The position numbers and the translations under genes are program-made. A DNA stretch of 14,753 nucleotides from DATEZO01 sp035255485. GTDB lineage: Bacteria > Pseudomonadota > Gammaproteobacteria > Burkholderiales > Burkholderiaceae_D. Shown piece after piece: positions 1-7,245 of the stretch. Under the pieces are notes generated by a model. That model saw only the letters and a list, made by a program, of their open reading frames with translations, had not been told where the DNA came from and did no database searches. Within the stretch, counting starts at the first letter, position 1, and each line of letters begins with the position of its first letter. The DNA lies in contig DATEZO010000228.1 of assembly GCA_035255485.1 (NCBI GenBank), positions 1 to 14,753 of the forward strand, in the 5' to 3' direction.

Positions 1-1
1 T

Positions 2-244
2 TTTCTGGCCCACAACGAGGGGATCACCATCATCAAGCAGGTGAAGGAAGTCGTGTCGTCGTGGAGAACGGTGTTCAGGAACGAGGCCGGCATGAGCGCG
101 CGGGACATTCACACACTGGAAACCTGCTTTAGCGCCGCAGAGGCGGCAGAACGCGTCGCTGTCTCGATACCGGAACGCAATCGCGCCGAAGCGGGTGCCC
201 AGCAGTCCCAGACAGACGGGGCATCCCCAGACACCGGACTGTGA
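2..244 (+). CDS. C-terminal fragment, probable HipA-family kinase toxin (5' end outside window)
   Basis: The reading frame is open from base 2 to a TGA at 242-244, giving about 80 residues of a protein that starts left of the window. The visible part begins FLAHNEGITIIKQVKEVV, then SSWRTVF and EAGMSARDIHTLE. That pattern (helix, a Trp in an amphipathic segment, then a 'G-S-x-x-D-I' helix) resembles the C-terminal helices of HipA-type serine/threonine kinases of type II toxin-antitoxin modules. The last 35 or so residues are Ala/Glu/Gln-rich, look disordered and are not diagnostic. No catalytic motif lies inside the window and the antitoxin (HipB) partner cannot be seen, so the family call rests on general resemblance only. 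It could be another protein with a helical C-terminus. Confidence 0.45.
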   Translation, partial: FLAHNEGITIIKQVKEVVSSWRTVFRNEAGMSARDIHTLETCFSAAEAAERVAVSIPERNRAEAGAQQSQTDGASPDTGL

Positions 245-657
245 ACAGCTTGCGATCGGCGGTGGCGCAACTTGAATGATCAGTAGCGCCACTTCCGCCT
301 GTCACGAACGGCGCACAAAGGGACTCAACGTTGGTGCAGATTCTGCCGGGAACCGCCTACGCACGGCGGCTTGGCCCCGATCCTGGGCTATCACTGCCCG
401 ATTGAAGGTTGTCGAATATCCTAGCGGAGGACAGGAGGTGTGGAGAGGGGGAAGACCAGCCGCCACAGGACCTCGTGTGGGTCCTATGGCCCGGGCAGGC
501 CGGCATGGGACCGGTGGGAGTATGGCGCGCGGATGCAGAGCGCAACGTGGTGCAGGCCAGAGCTGAAGTCGACGTGCTCGCGCTGCAATGGCCAAGTGGG
601 ACGGCCATTTGCCGGCCAATATCGGCGGCGCTATTTCGTTCATCCACGTTGGGAAAT

Positions 658-675
658 AGCGCTCTACAGAGCGCT
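658..675. repeat. Perfect 18-bp palindrome (8-bp arms, 2-nt centre)
   Basis: The sequence AGCGCTCT-AC-AGAGCGCT is a perfect inverted repeat with symmetry ending exactly at the arms. The tiny centre suits a dimeric DNA-binding protein site better than an RNA hairpin. It lies in the gene-poor stretch, about 140 bp beyond the end of the metallophosphatase gene. No promoter or regulator gene is adjacent, so its role is unknown. Confidence 0.6.
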
Positions 676-682
676 TCGGACA

Positions 683-715
683 TGGCCGGCCCGTTCAACT
701 GTGGAGTGCCGGCCA
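683..715. repeat. Inverted repeat, 8-bp G+C arms with 17-nt loop
   Basis: TGGCCGGC (683-690) and GCCGGCCA (708-715) are exact reverse complements separated by 17 nt. The repeat sits 7 bp from the palindrome at 658-675. It could form a hairpin in RNA from either strand, but no T-run follows, so a standard intrinsic terminator is not supported. It could attenuate transcripts reading out of the metallophosphatase gene or be a mobile-element remnant. Confidence 0.45.
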
Positions 716-812
716 GCGTTTCCCTCGTCGTGCCTTGGATCTGGCAATTGGGGCCTTACCTCTATAGCAGAGACAAATACACCTGAATTCCGCCGTGCCT
801 CCCCCTAGTGAG

Positions 813-2543
813 CTATGGCGCGCTTACAGAGCCGAGCGGTTGAATTTCCCGTATTCCATGTTCGGGTTTTGGCAAAGGATTGACGAGGTGAATGCGGTTT
901 AGCGGCAAGGCGTCAGCGCTCACCGTTTTAGCCGGCAGGGACTCCACATACATTTTGACGACATCGGTGCCGTCGAGAAGACTGCCGTCTTTGTCCTTTA
1001 ACACATGGATATCTCCGGCCGGCACCCGATTGATCAGATTCGGCACGAGATCGTAATAGAAACCGGCAACGGTATAGCTGGCGTTGGGGTCCAACGGCTG
1101 GCCATTGACCCTGATATTGCTGACACGGTTGCCCTGGGGAGCCAGCGGGTTGAAGTCGGCAGTCAGGCCGCTGTAACCCGCCGTCCAGCCATTGATCCAT
1201 TGACCCGTGCGCCCCTGTTCTTCCTGCGGCTTGCCTTCAAGCGTCTTCTTGATCTGCGTGCCGGTAAGTCGGCCCTTTGCAATTTGTGCGCCGACCGGCA
1301 TGAAGTGGTACAGGTCCTCCAGCTTGATCGGACCCGGCGCCACCACTGTGCCATAACGGAAGCCGGTGATGCCGCCCAGTTGGGCGCCGGTCATGACGCG
1401 GAATGCATCGGTGAGGAAGTCATGCGAGCTTCCTTCGATCACGGCCGGCATGTGTTCATCGCCGAAATTGCTGCGATGAAGGGCAACCTGGGTCTGGCCG
1501 ATCACCGTGTCGATCGGATAGCGCAAGCGCGCGCCGCTGAACGGATTCACAATCTGCCCCGCCTTGAATTGCGGGCCGGCGACAAACGGCTTGCGCACCT
1601 CGTCCACCAGCGCGGCGATTTTTGGGTCGGGCTTGATTTCCTCGGTGATGCGGTGCGAGATGTATTTAGAATCGACCATGTGTCCGTTGACGACGTGCAC
1701 ATGCAGCTCGCCGACCGCCTGGCCGTCCATACCCTGTTCCATCACTAGGGTGCCGTTCCTGGATACAATCGGCTGGGGTGTCACTTCGTGCTTGTCCGAC
1801 GAGAGGATCACATCCGCCCCCGGAATCTGGTCCGCGAGCGTCAGGTTGCCGTGCAAGCCCAGTTCCGAAATGACGACCACCAAGTCGACATTCTGTTCGC
1901 GCAATGTCTTGACGTATTTGGCGTATTCAGTCTTGCCGTTCGTGAATTTCAAACCCTGCGTGATCTTCGGATCGCCGGCCTGCGGTCCCCGATCCGACGT
2001 AAAGCCGATGATGCCCACACGCAGGCCATTGACCTTCTTGATGACATAGGGCGGAGCGACATTCTGGCCGTTTTTCTCTTCGGCACCGGGGTAGTTGTCG
2101 TAGTACAGATTCGAGATGACCGGATTCCAGTTCGCCTTGGGTGATGGGCCGACAAAGTATTCGACGAACTTGTCCGCACCGTACACATAGTCCCAGTTGC
2201 CCGGTGCATAGGCATCGAAATGGAAGGCGTTGAGCACCCTGATCATTGCCTCGCCGCGCGTAAACATCGCCTCGGCACTGCCATGCAGACTATCACCGGT
2301 ATTCACGAGCAGCGTCTGTTGCGGCCCGGCCCGTCGTATTGCTTCGACCAGCGTATAGATGCGCGCCACGCCGCCTTCGCTCTTGCCCTGCGCATCGCTG
2401 CGCACGCTCGGATGCGGCATCAGGTGGCCATGGAGGTCACCCATGTGAATCAGCGTGATTTCTCCGTTGCCTGCCTGCGCCGGCGATCCGAACAAAAAGG
2501 CGGCGCAGCTTGCGGCAATGACTGAGACTGTTTTGGCTTTCAT
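813..2543 (-). CDS. Exported SoxB/5'-nucleotidase-like metallophosphatase, atypical active site
   Basis: This 576-aa protein starts with a Sec signal peptide (residues 1 to about 24, ending PAQA). It has the two-domain layout of the 5'-nucleotidase/SoxB family: an N-terminal calcineurin-like metallophosphatase domain (about 27-260) and a C-terminal nucleotidase-type domain (about 330-540). Visible motifs are D36-L-H38, N-T-G-D84, G-N116-W-D and a GIIGFTSD strand at 177-184. The family's GNH[DE] is GNWD here, so the catalytic His is Trp, as in the GHWE motif of SoxB. The later metal-binding His positions (LSHxG and GHxH) read ISE227LG and SSD250KH. It is probably periplasmic; the substrate (nucleotide, UDP-sugar or sulfur ester) cannot be assigned. 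No sox genes are nearby. The start has a good AGGGGA ribosome-binding site about 8 nt upstream, and the gene follows the chemoreceptor by 37 bp on the same strand. Confidence 0.85.
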   Translation of the reverse strand: MKAKTVSVIAASCAAFLFGSPAQAGNGEITLIHMGDLHGHLMPHPSVRSDAQGKSEGGVARIYTLVEAIRRAGPQQTLLVNTGDSLHGSAEAMFTRGEAMIRVLNAFHFDAYAPGNWDYVYGADKFVEYFVGPSPKANWNPVISNLYYDNYPGAEEKNGQNVAPPYVIKKVNGLRVGIIGFTSDRGPQAGDPKITQGLKFTNGKTEYAKYVKTLREQNVDLVVVISELGLHGNLTLADQIPGADVILSSDKHEVTPQPIVSRNGTLVMEQGMDGQAVGELHVHVVNGHMVDSKYISHRITEEIKPDPKIAALVDEVRKPFVAGPQFKAGQIVNPFSGARLRYPIDTVIGQTQVALHRSNFGDEHMPAVIEGSSHDFLTDAFRVMTGAQLGGITGFRYGTVVAPGPIKLEDLYHFMPVGAQIAKGRLTGTQIKKTLEGKPQEEQGRTGQWINGWTAGYSGLTADFNPLAPQGNRVSNIRVNGQPLDPNASYTVAGFYYDLVPNLINRVPAGDIHVLKDKDGSLLDGTDVVKMYVESLPAKTVSADALPLNRIHLVNPLPKPEHGIREIQPLGSVSAP

Positions 2544-2580
2544 GGTTGATCCCCTGCTTGGAAATGAACGTGTGTAATGG

Positions 2581-4251
2581 CTATCGCGCCCGTACCGACG
2601 ACGCGATCCTTAGCTGCGGTCTCACCGCATTCACCATGGCGCGTCGGGTGGCGGCAGGGGCGACAGGCGCGGGATCGGCGTGCGCAGCGGGCAGGGCCTG
2701 CTGATCCGCAGGCAGCTTGAAGACGCTGACCACGCGCGCCAGGTTGGCGGCCTGGCCCTGCAACGCATCGGCCGCCGCCGCGGCCTGTTCAACCAGGGAA
2801 GCATTCTGTTGCGTTACCTGATCCATCTGGACGATGGCTTGATTGACTTGCACGATTCCCGTGCTCTGTTCCTGGCTGGCGGCCGTGATTTCGTTCACGA
2901 CGTCGGCCACGCGCCGAACACCTGCAACCACTTCGGCCATCGTCGCGCCCGCGTGTCCAACCAGCTGACTGCCGGCATCGACCTTTTGCACCGAGGCGTC
3001 GATCAGCTGCTTGATCTCCTTGGCGGCTGCTGCACTGCGCTGTGCGAGGTTGCGGACTTCGGTCGCCACCACGGCGAAGCCGCGGCCCTGTTCACCGGCC
3101 CGCGCCGCCTCGACCGCCGCGTTCAATGCGAGGATATTGGTCTGGAAGGCAATGCCATCGATGACGCCGATGATGTCTGACATTTTCTTTGCCGAGTCAG
3201 TGATCGCCTCCATGGTGTCGACCACTTGCGCCACGACCTTGCCGCCTTCAGCCGCAACGTCGGATGCGGATGCCGCCATCTGGTTGGCCTGGCGGGCATT
3301 GTCGGCATTCTGCTTGACGGTCGAGGTCAATTCTTCCATCGAAGAGGCAGTTTCTTCGAGCGAGCTGGCCTGTTCTTCGGTGCGGGTCGACAGGTCCAGG
3401 TTGCCCGCGGCAATCTGGCGTGACGCAGTGGCGATTGAATCCGTCCCCGCGCGCACCTGACCGACGATTTTCCGCAGGTTGTCGTTCATGTCCTTCAATG
3501 CATGCAGCAGCTGGCCGGTCTCGTCGCGGGCTGAAGAATCGATGCTGCTGGACAGATCGCCGGCCGCAACCGTTTTCGCAACCCGTACCGCCAAGGTCAT
3601 CGGACGTGTAATGGAGCGGGTAATCAGGATCGAAAATCCGACACCCAGCATGAGCGCAGCCATGCTCAACAAGGCCAATAGCATCCGGCCGCTCTGGTAT
3701 TGCTCATTGACCCGATCTGCAGTGCTGTCGATGGTTTGCGTCTGGTATTCCTTGAGCTTATTGAGCTGTCCCACGAAATCGCGCAGCTTCGGCTGGATTT
3801 CCTGCGACATCAGCCTGGTGGCTTCGACTGGGTTTCCTGCCGCTTTTTCCTTGAATGCGGCGTCGAGCGCGGCGCGATAGGCGAGACGTTTTTGCAGCGT
3901 GATGTCCAGCATGCCCCTGGCAACGGGATCGGTCAACGATTCCTTAAGCTGCTTCTGCAATTCCACGCCGCGCTTGGTGGTCGTCGCGATCGCATCCTGG
4001 AAGAACTTGGCGGTATCGGGATCTCCCGCCTTGAGTGCGGCAAGGCTGCGCACGACTGTGATCTCCGACAGTCCGACCCATTCATTGATCATTCGCGATC
4101 GCCGCATGTCCTGCGTAACCATGTGCTCGGTCATCGTGCCGACGGATTGCAGGCGCCATATGCCGATGCCCGCGACCAGGCTCAATAAAAGCAGTACGGA
4201 GGCAAAACCGAGTGCGAGGCGAGCGCCAATTTTGAGGTCAGCAAATTTCAT
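2581..4251 (-). CDS. Methyl-accepting chemotaxis protein
   Basis: This 556-aa inner-membrane chemoreceptor has TM1 at about 14-32, a periplasmic four-helix-type sensor (about 33-188), TM2 at about 190-210 and a HAMP domain (about 211-263). The cytoplasmic signalling domain has the highly conserved hairpin around 368-406 (FQTNILALNAAVEAARAGEQ, then GRGFAVVATEVRNLAQRS). Glu/Gln-rich methylation helices lie near 290-315 and in the C-terminal arm. It should control CheA/CheW in response to a small periplasmic ligand. The C-terminus ends in an Ala/Pro-rich linker without a CheR-tethering NWETF-like pentapeptide. I chose the ATG at 4249-4251 (MKFADLKIG), which is preceded by AGAAGG. The frame is open 141 bp further upstream, but that extension lacks receptor-like sequence and would put extra residues before TM1. 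The ligand is not inferable. It is probably co-transcribed with the metallophosphatase downstream. Confidence 0.93.
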   Translation of the reverse strand: MKFADLKIGARLALGFASVLLLLSLVAGIGIWRLQSVGTMTEHMVTQDMRRSRMINEWVGLSEITVVRSLAALKAGDPDTAKFFQDAIATTTKRGVELQKQLKESLTDPVARGMLDITLQKRLAYRAALDAAFKEKAAGNPVEATRLMSQEIQPKLRDFVGQLNKLKEYQTQTIDSTADRVNEQYQSGRMLLALLSMAALMLGVGFSILITRSITRPMTLAVRVAKTVAAGDLSSSIDSSARDETGQLLHALKDMNDNLRKIVGQVRAGTDSIATASRQIAAGNLDLSTRTEEQASSLEETASSMEELTSTVKQNADNARQANQMAASASDVAAEGGKVVAQVVDTMEAITDSAKKMSDIIGVIDGIAFQTNILALNAAVEAARAGEQGRGFAVVATEVRNLAQRSAAAAKEIKQLIDASVQKVDAGSQLVGHAGATMAEVVAGVRRVADVVNEITAASQEQSTGIVQVNQAIVQMDQVTQQNASLVEQAAAAADALQGQAANLARVVSVFKLPADQQALPAAHADPAPVAPAATRRAMVNAVRPQLRIASSVRAR

Positions 4252-5352
4252 GCGAAGTGAGCCTTCTAAAGCAGATAAATATTGAACAATTGCCATTCCG
4301 TTCGAGCGGCAACCGAAGGGAAGGAGGGCTATACGGTACGATGAAAGTCCGGAATGTCGTATGCATGCGGAGGTCTGCGGGGACGAGCGCATAAATCATG
4401 GGGAACGCCTGGCTGCCCCGCACAATTCGGTTTGGTCGTGCAGACGTCCGGCGGCGCTTTTCAGCGCGCAGCCAGGAAGAACGCAGGCCGTTGCACTGCC
4501 TGCATCGGGAAGCGCTATCTACCGATCGCGACAATCGCGCTAGGCCTGACTTCAGCCCCATCAGTTAGTGGTTGCATTGTTTTTGATCGCGATAATGCGA
4601 AGAAAATGGTTATCCGCCGGGAGTTTCCGGTTCGCTTTTCTGACGGGGACAAATGGGCGCAATAGGCGCAAGAGATGGACGAGGAGTGTGCTGTGCATGC
4701 CTATAACCGAACGGCGGAATTCAAGGAAGCCACTGTGCCGAGAGCATTATCAGTGCGCTGTATTTTGTATTGATCCTACGGAGAAAAGATTAAGGCAACG
4801 TTAACGCAGGGAAACAAAAGCATCAGATAGGACAGTTTCGGCGGAGCTGTCTCATTTATGTTTTGTTAACTAGCTTTAATGTATTCAACGGCGATGTGAC
4901 TGAGGAACGATTGGTCGTTACCTGTGGCAGGCTGGTGCCGGCTGGAAAAATGTACGGTGTAGGCTGCTACGATTTTCACAAAGGTGCTTCGGGAGGCAGG
5001 ACGTCTCGTGTTTCTTCTTGGTTGGCGCTACCGTCAGTTGATCAATGGCCGCGCTTCGACAGCTCGACATGCTGCGGGAAGTTGACCGCAGTTGAACATG
5101 GTCAGCCTCCCCATTGCATTTGCTATCTGGACATCAAAAGACGTGCACATGCGGATAAATATCGCTCGCAAGTGGCTTATGAGGGAAAACGATCCAGTCA
5201 ATCGACTCAGGCGGCACCAGCTCACAACACCTAAAGAACGCCATCTAATCCACCATGAGTATTCACTGATGTGCTCCGAATCCGCATGTGCGCCATGTGC
5301 TGCTGGCTTACGCTTTGAGGAAATACGCACGTACGGCATTTTTCTGCCGCTA

Positions 5353-5371
5353 CCTTAATCACCCCTTAATC
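5353..5371 (+). promoter_or_regulatory. Tandem CTTAAT-N5-CTTAAT repeat, PmrA/QseB-type response-regulator box
   Basis: CCTTAATC occurs at 5353-5360 and again at 5364-5371, exactly 11 bp apart (one helical turn). The core, CTTAAT-CACCC-CTTAAT, matches the direct-repeat pattern known for PmrA/BasR and QseB regulators (YTTAAK-N5-YTTAAK). It lies 58 bp upstream of the dsbD ATG. A possible -10 element, TAGACT, is at 5381-5386, which would place the repeat over the -35 region, as for an activator. The regulator itself is not in the window. Confidence 0.55.
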
Positions 5372-5380
5372 GCCACCGTC

Positions 5381-5386
5381 TAGACT
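5381..5386 (+). promoter_or_regulatory. Candidate -10 element of the dsbD promoter
   Basis: TAGACT matches TATAAT at four of six positions and sits 10 bp after the CTTAAT tandem repeat. No good -35 hexamer lies 16-18 bp upstream, as expected if a response regulator recruits polymerase. Transcription would start near 5393, giving a leader of about 35 nt. This is a weak call made mainly from position. Confidence 0.3.
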
Positions 5387-5428
5387 TTGCGCTCGCAATC
5401 GCGGACTGGTGGCTTTCGAGGAGAGTGA

Positions 5429-7195
5429 ATGTTGAACACGATGAATCGCGGCGTCATGCACAGCGTTGTACTTATCGTTGGCGCCCTGTTGACTTTGCTC
5501 GTGCTCGCACTGCCAGTAGCGGCCGTGGCTGCCGATGATTTTCTCGCCCCGGAGGCGGCGTTCAGGGTTTCCAGTCGCATGGTTGACGCCAACACAGTGG
5601 AACTGAGTTACGCAATTGCGGATGGCTATTATCTGTACCGTGAGCGCTTCGATTTCAAAGCGATGGGTGCAGAGCTGGGAGTACCCGTCATCCCGCCGGG
5701 CAAGCACAAATTCGACGAAACGTTCCAGAAAGATGTCGAAATTTACCGGCAGAACGTCACGATCCGCATTCCCGTCAAAGCCTCTGCACCTTTCATATTG
5801 ACAGCGACAAGCCAAGGCTGCGCAGATCAAGGCCTATGTTATCCGCCCATGACGTCAGATATCAGATTTTCCGTTAACGAAGCAGGCAATGGCGGTGCGC
5901 CAGTGCTGCCAGAAACTCATGCGCCGGACGCAGAGAACGGAAAGCTCGCTGCCTTGCTTCAGGAAGGGAAGTTGCTCGCAATCGCACCACTCTTTATTTT
6001 GCTTGGCCTCGGACTCGCCTTTACACCATGCGTATTGCCGATGTTACCGATTCTGTCGGCCATTATCGTCGGTGAGGGCCAGCAGGTGTCGCGCCGGCGT
6101 GGACTGTTCTTGTCCGCCCTTTACGCGCTCGGCATGGCAATTGTTTATACGGCACTTGGCGTAGCCGCCGGCTTGGCAGGGGAAGGATTGTCTGCAGCGC
6201 TACAAAGCGCTTCCGTGCTCACCCTGTTTGCCCTGCTGATGGTGGTGTTGTCCCTATCGATGTTTGGGATGTATGAGCTTCAGATGCCGACATTTATCCA
6301 AACCAAGCTTGGGCAACTCTCGGGGCAATGGGCATCCGGGAAGTTCATTGGTGTTTTCGCGATGGCGGCACTCTCGGCGCTCATTGTCGGCCCCTGTGTA
6401 GCGGCTCCTTTGGCGGGCACGCTCGTTTTCATTAGTCACACGCGCAACGTCATTGTCGGTGGCACGGCGCTTTTCTCGATGGCGTTCGGGATGAGTCTCC
6501 CGCTGTTGGTTGTCGGCGCATCTGCTGGCGCGATCTTGCCACGCGCCGGGGCATGGATGGACGTGGTGAAGAGAACGTTCGGCGTGCTGATGCTCGCGAC
6601 CGCACTCTGGATGGTATCTCCCGTGATTCCGGTCCGATTGCAGATGCTTGGCTGGGCTGCCATTGGGATCGGTTACGCCATCTATCTTCTCTCGCCAGGA
6701 AAACGCAGCTGGATGTCACGAACTTCAGCCCTTGTATTCGGCGGGCTCGGTTTTGTTCAGCTTACCGGGGCGTCAACCGGCGGACAGGATGTGCTTGCTC
6801 CCTTGGCGCATTGGGAGAGTCGGACGACGGATCATGCCGTATTCAAGAAAATTGCATCTGTCGAGGAACTGGACGTCCTGCTGCAAAAAGCGCATGGGAA
6901 AACGGTCATGCTTGATTTCTACGCCGACTGGTGCGTGTCCTGCAAGGAAATGGAACGCTTTACTTTTAACGATACCCGCATTCGCTCTCAGTTTTCGGAC
7001 ATGGTGTTGCTGCAAGCCGACGTTACCGCTAACAGTCAGGACGACAAGTCGCTGCTCAAGCGATTCGGGTTGTTCGGCCCGCCTGGCATCATTTTCTTCG
7101 ACAGGAATGGCCACGAGATCGCTAATGCACACGTCATTGGTTATCAAAATGCAGATAAATTTTTACGCTCGCTTTCCTTCGCATCGTCCAGGTAG
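5429..7195 (+). CDS. dsbD: Thiol:disulfide interchange protein DsbD
   Basis: This 588-aa protein moves electrons across the inner membrane from cytoplasmic thioredoxin to periplasmic DsbC/DsbG-type proteins. All three modules and all six cysteines of the family are present. After a signal peptide (cleavage near residue 35) comes the alpha domain with C131 and C137 (QGCADQGLCYPP). The beta membrane domain follows with about eight TM segments and the redox pair C201 (FTPCVLPM) and C323 (VGPCVAAPL). The gamma thioredoxin-like domain at the C-terminus has W501-C502-V-S-C505. The length is normal for DsbD. The ATG at 5429 has AGGAG at 5419-5423, 5 nt before it; a second in-frame ATG lies 12 bp downstream. 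The dsbG-like gene follows in the same direction, so the likely substrate protein is encoded next door. The tandem CTTAAT repeat upstream suggests control by a PmrA/QseB-type regulator. Confidence 0.95.
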   Translation: MLNTMNRGVMHSVVLIVGALLTLLVLALPVAAVAADDFLAPEAAFRVSSRMVDANTVELSYAIADGYYLYRERFDFKAMGAELGVPVIPPGKHKFDETFQKDVEIYRQNVTIRIPVKASAPFILTATSQGCADQGLCYPPMTSDIRFSVNEAGNGGAPVLPETHAPDAENGKLAALLQEGKLLAIAPLFILLGLGLAFTPCVLPMLPILSAIIVGEGQQVSRRRGLFLSALYALGMAIVYTALGVAAGLAGEGLSAALQSASVLTLFALLMVVLSLSMFGMYELQMPTFIQTKLGQLSGQWASGKFIGVFAMAALSALIVGPCVAAPLAGTLVFISHTRNVIVGGTALFSMAFGMSLPLLVVGASAGAILPRAGAWMDVVKRTFGVLMLATALWMVSPVIPVRLQMLGWAAIGIGYAIYLLSPGKRSWMSRTSALVFGGLGFVQLTGASTGGQDVLAPLAHWESRTTDHAVFKKIASVEELDVLLQKAHGKTVMLDFYADWCVSCKEMERFTFNDTRIRSQFSDMVLLQADVTANSQDDKSLLKRFGLFGPPGIIFFDRNGHEIANAHVIGYQNADKFLRSLSFASSR

Positions 7196-7245
7196 GACGT
7201 ACCGCGATCGACAACCTCAGACAAGACTTATTGAACGGGCCTCCT

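Larger units (their letters stand above)
245..812. other. Gene-poor stretch with structured repeats
   Basis: About 570 bp between the HipA-like tail and the convergent end of the metallophosphatase gene. Several overlapping frames stay open on both strands here, as expected in G+C-rich DNA, but none has a recognisable motif, a good ribosome-binding site or protein-like composition. The Arg/Pro/Gly/Cys-rich translations look like chance frames or decayed coding DNA. Two inverted repeats are listed separately. I see no gene. Confidence 0.6.
4252..5428. other. Long intergenic region between divergent chemoreceptor and dsbD
   Basis: About 1.2 kb with no convincing gene. Short frames exist on both strands but lack ribosome-binding sites and recognisable motifs. 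By eye the middle part (about 4560-4900) is more A+T-rich than the flanking genes, including runs such as TTTATGTTTTGTTAACTAG around 4856-4874. An imperfect dyad (GGACAG...CTGTCT) lies near 4836-4853. The chemoreceptor promoter must lie near 4252-4400, but I see no clear sigma-28 or sigma-70 match. The dsbD control elements are at the right edge and are listed separately. The length suggests decayed genes or an old insertion. Confidence 0.6.

Noticed and set aside
276..786. Several overlapping open frames of 96-125 codons on both strands
   Set aside because: No ribosome-binding site, no domain and mutually overlapping; treated as non-coding or decayed DNA.
1005..1748. 247-codon open frame on the plus strand
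   Set aside because: It is antisense to the metallophosphatase gene, which has clear motifs; the translation has no recognisable domain and is a G+C codon-bias shadow.
813..2543. Calling the metallophosphatase SoxB and inferring a thiosulfate-oxidation locus
   Set aside because: It lacks the His ligands kept in SoxB and no soxAXYZCD genes are present; only the GNW motif resembles SoxB.
4836..4853. GGACAG...CTGTCT dyad as a terminator or operator
   Set aside because: Only 5-6 paired bases in the core with mismatches beyond; no adjacent gene end or regulator.
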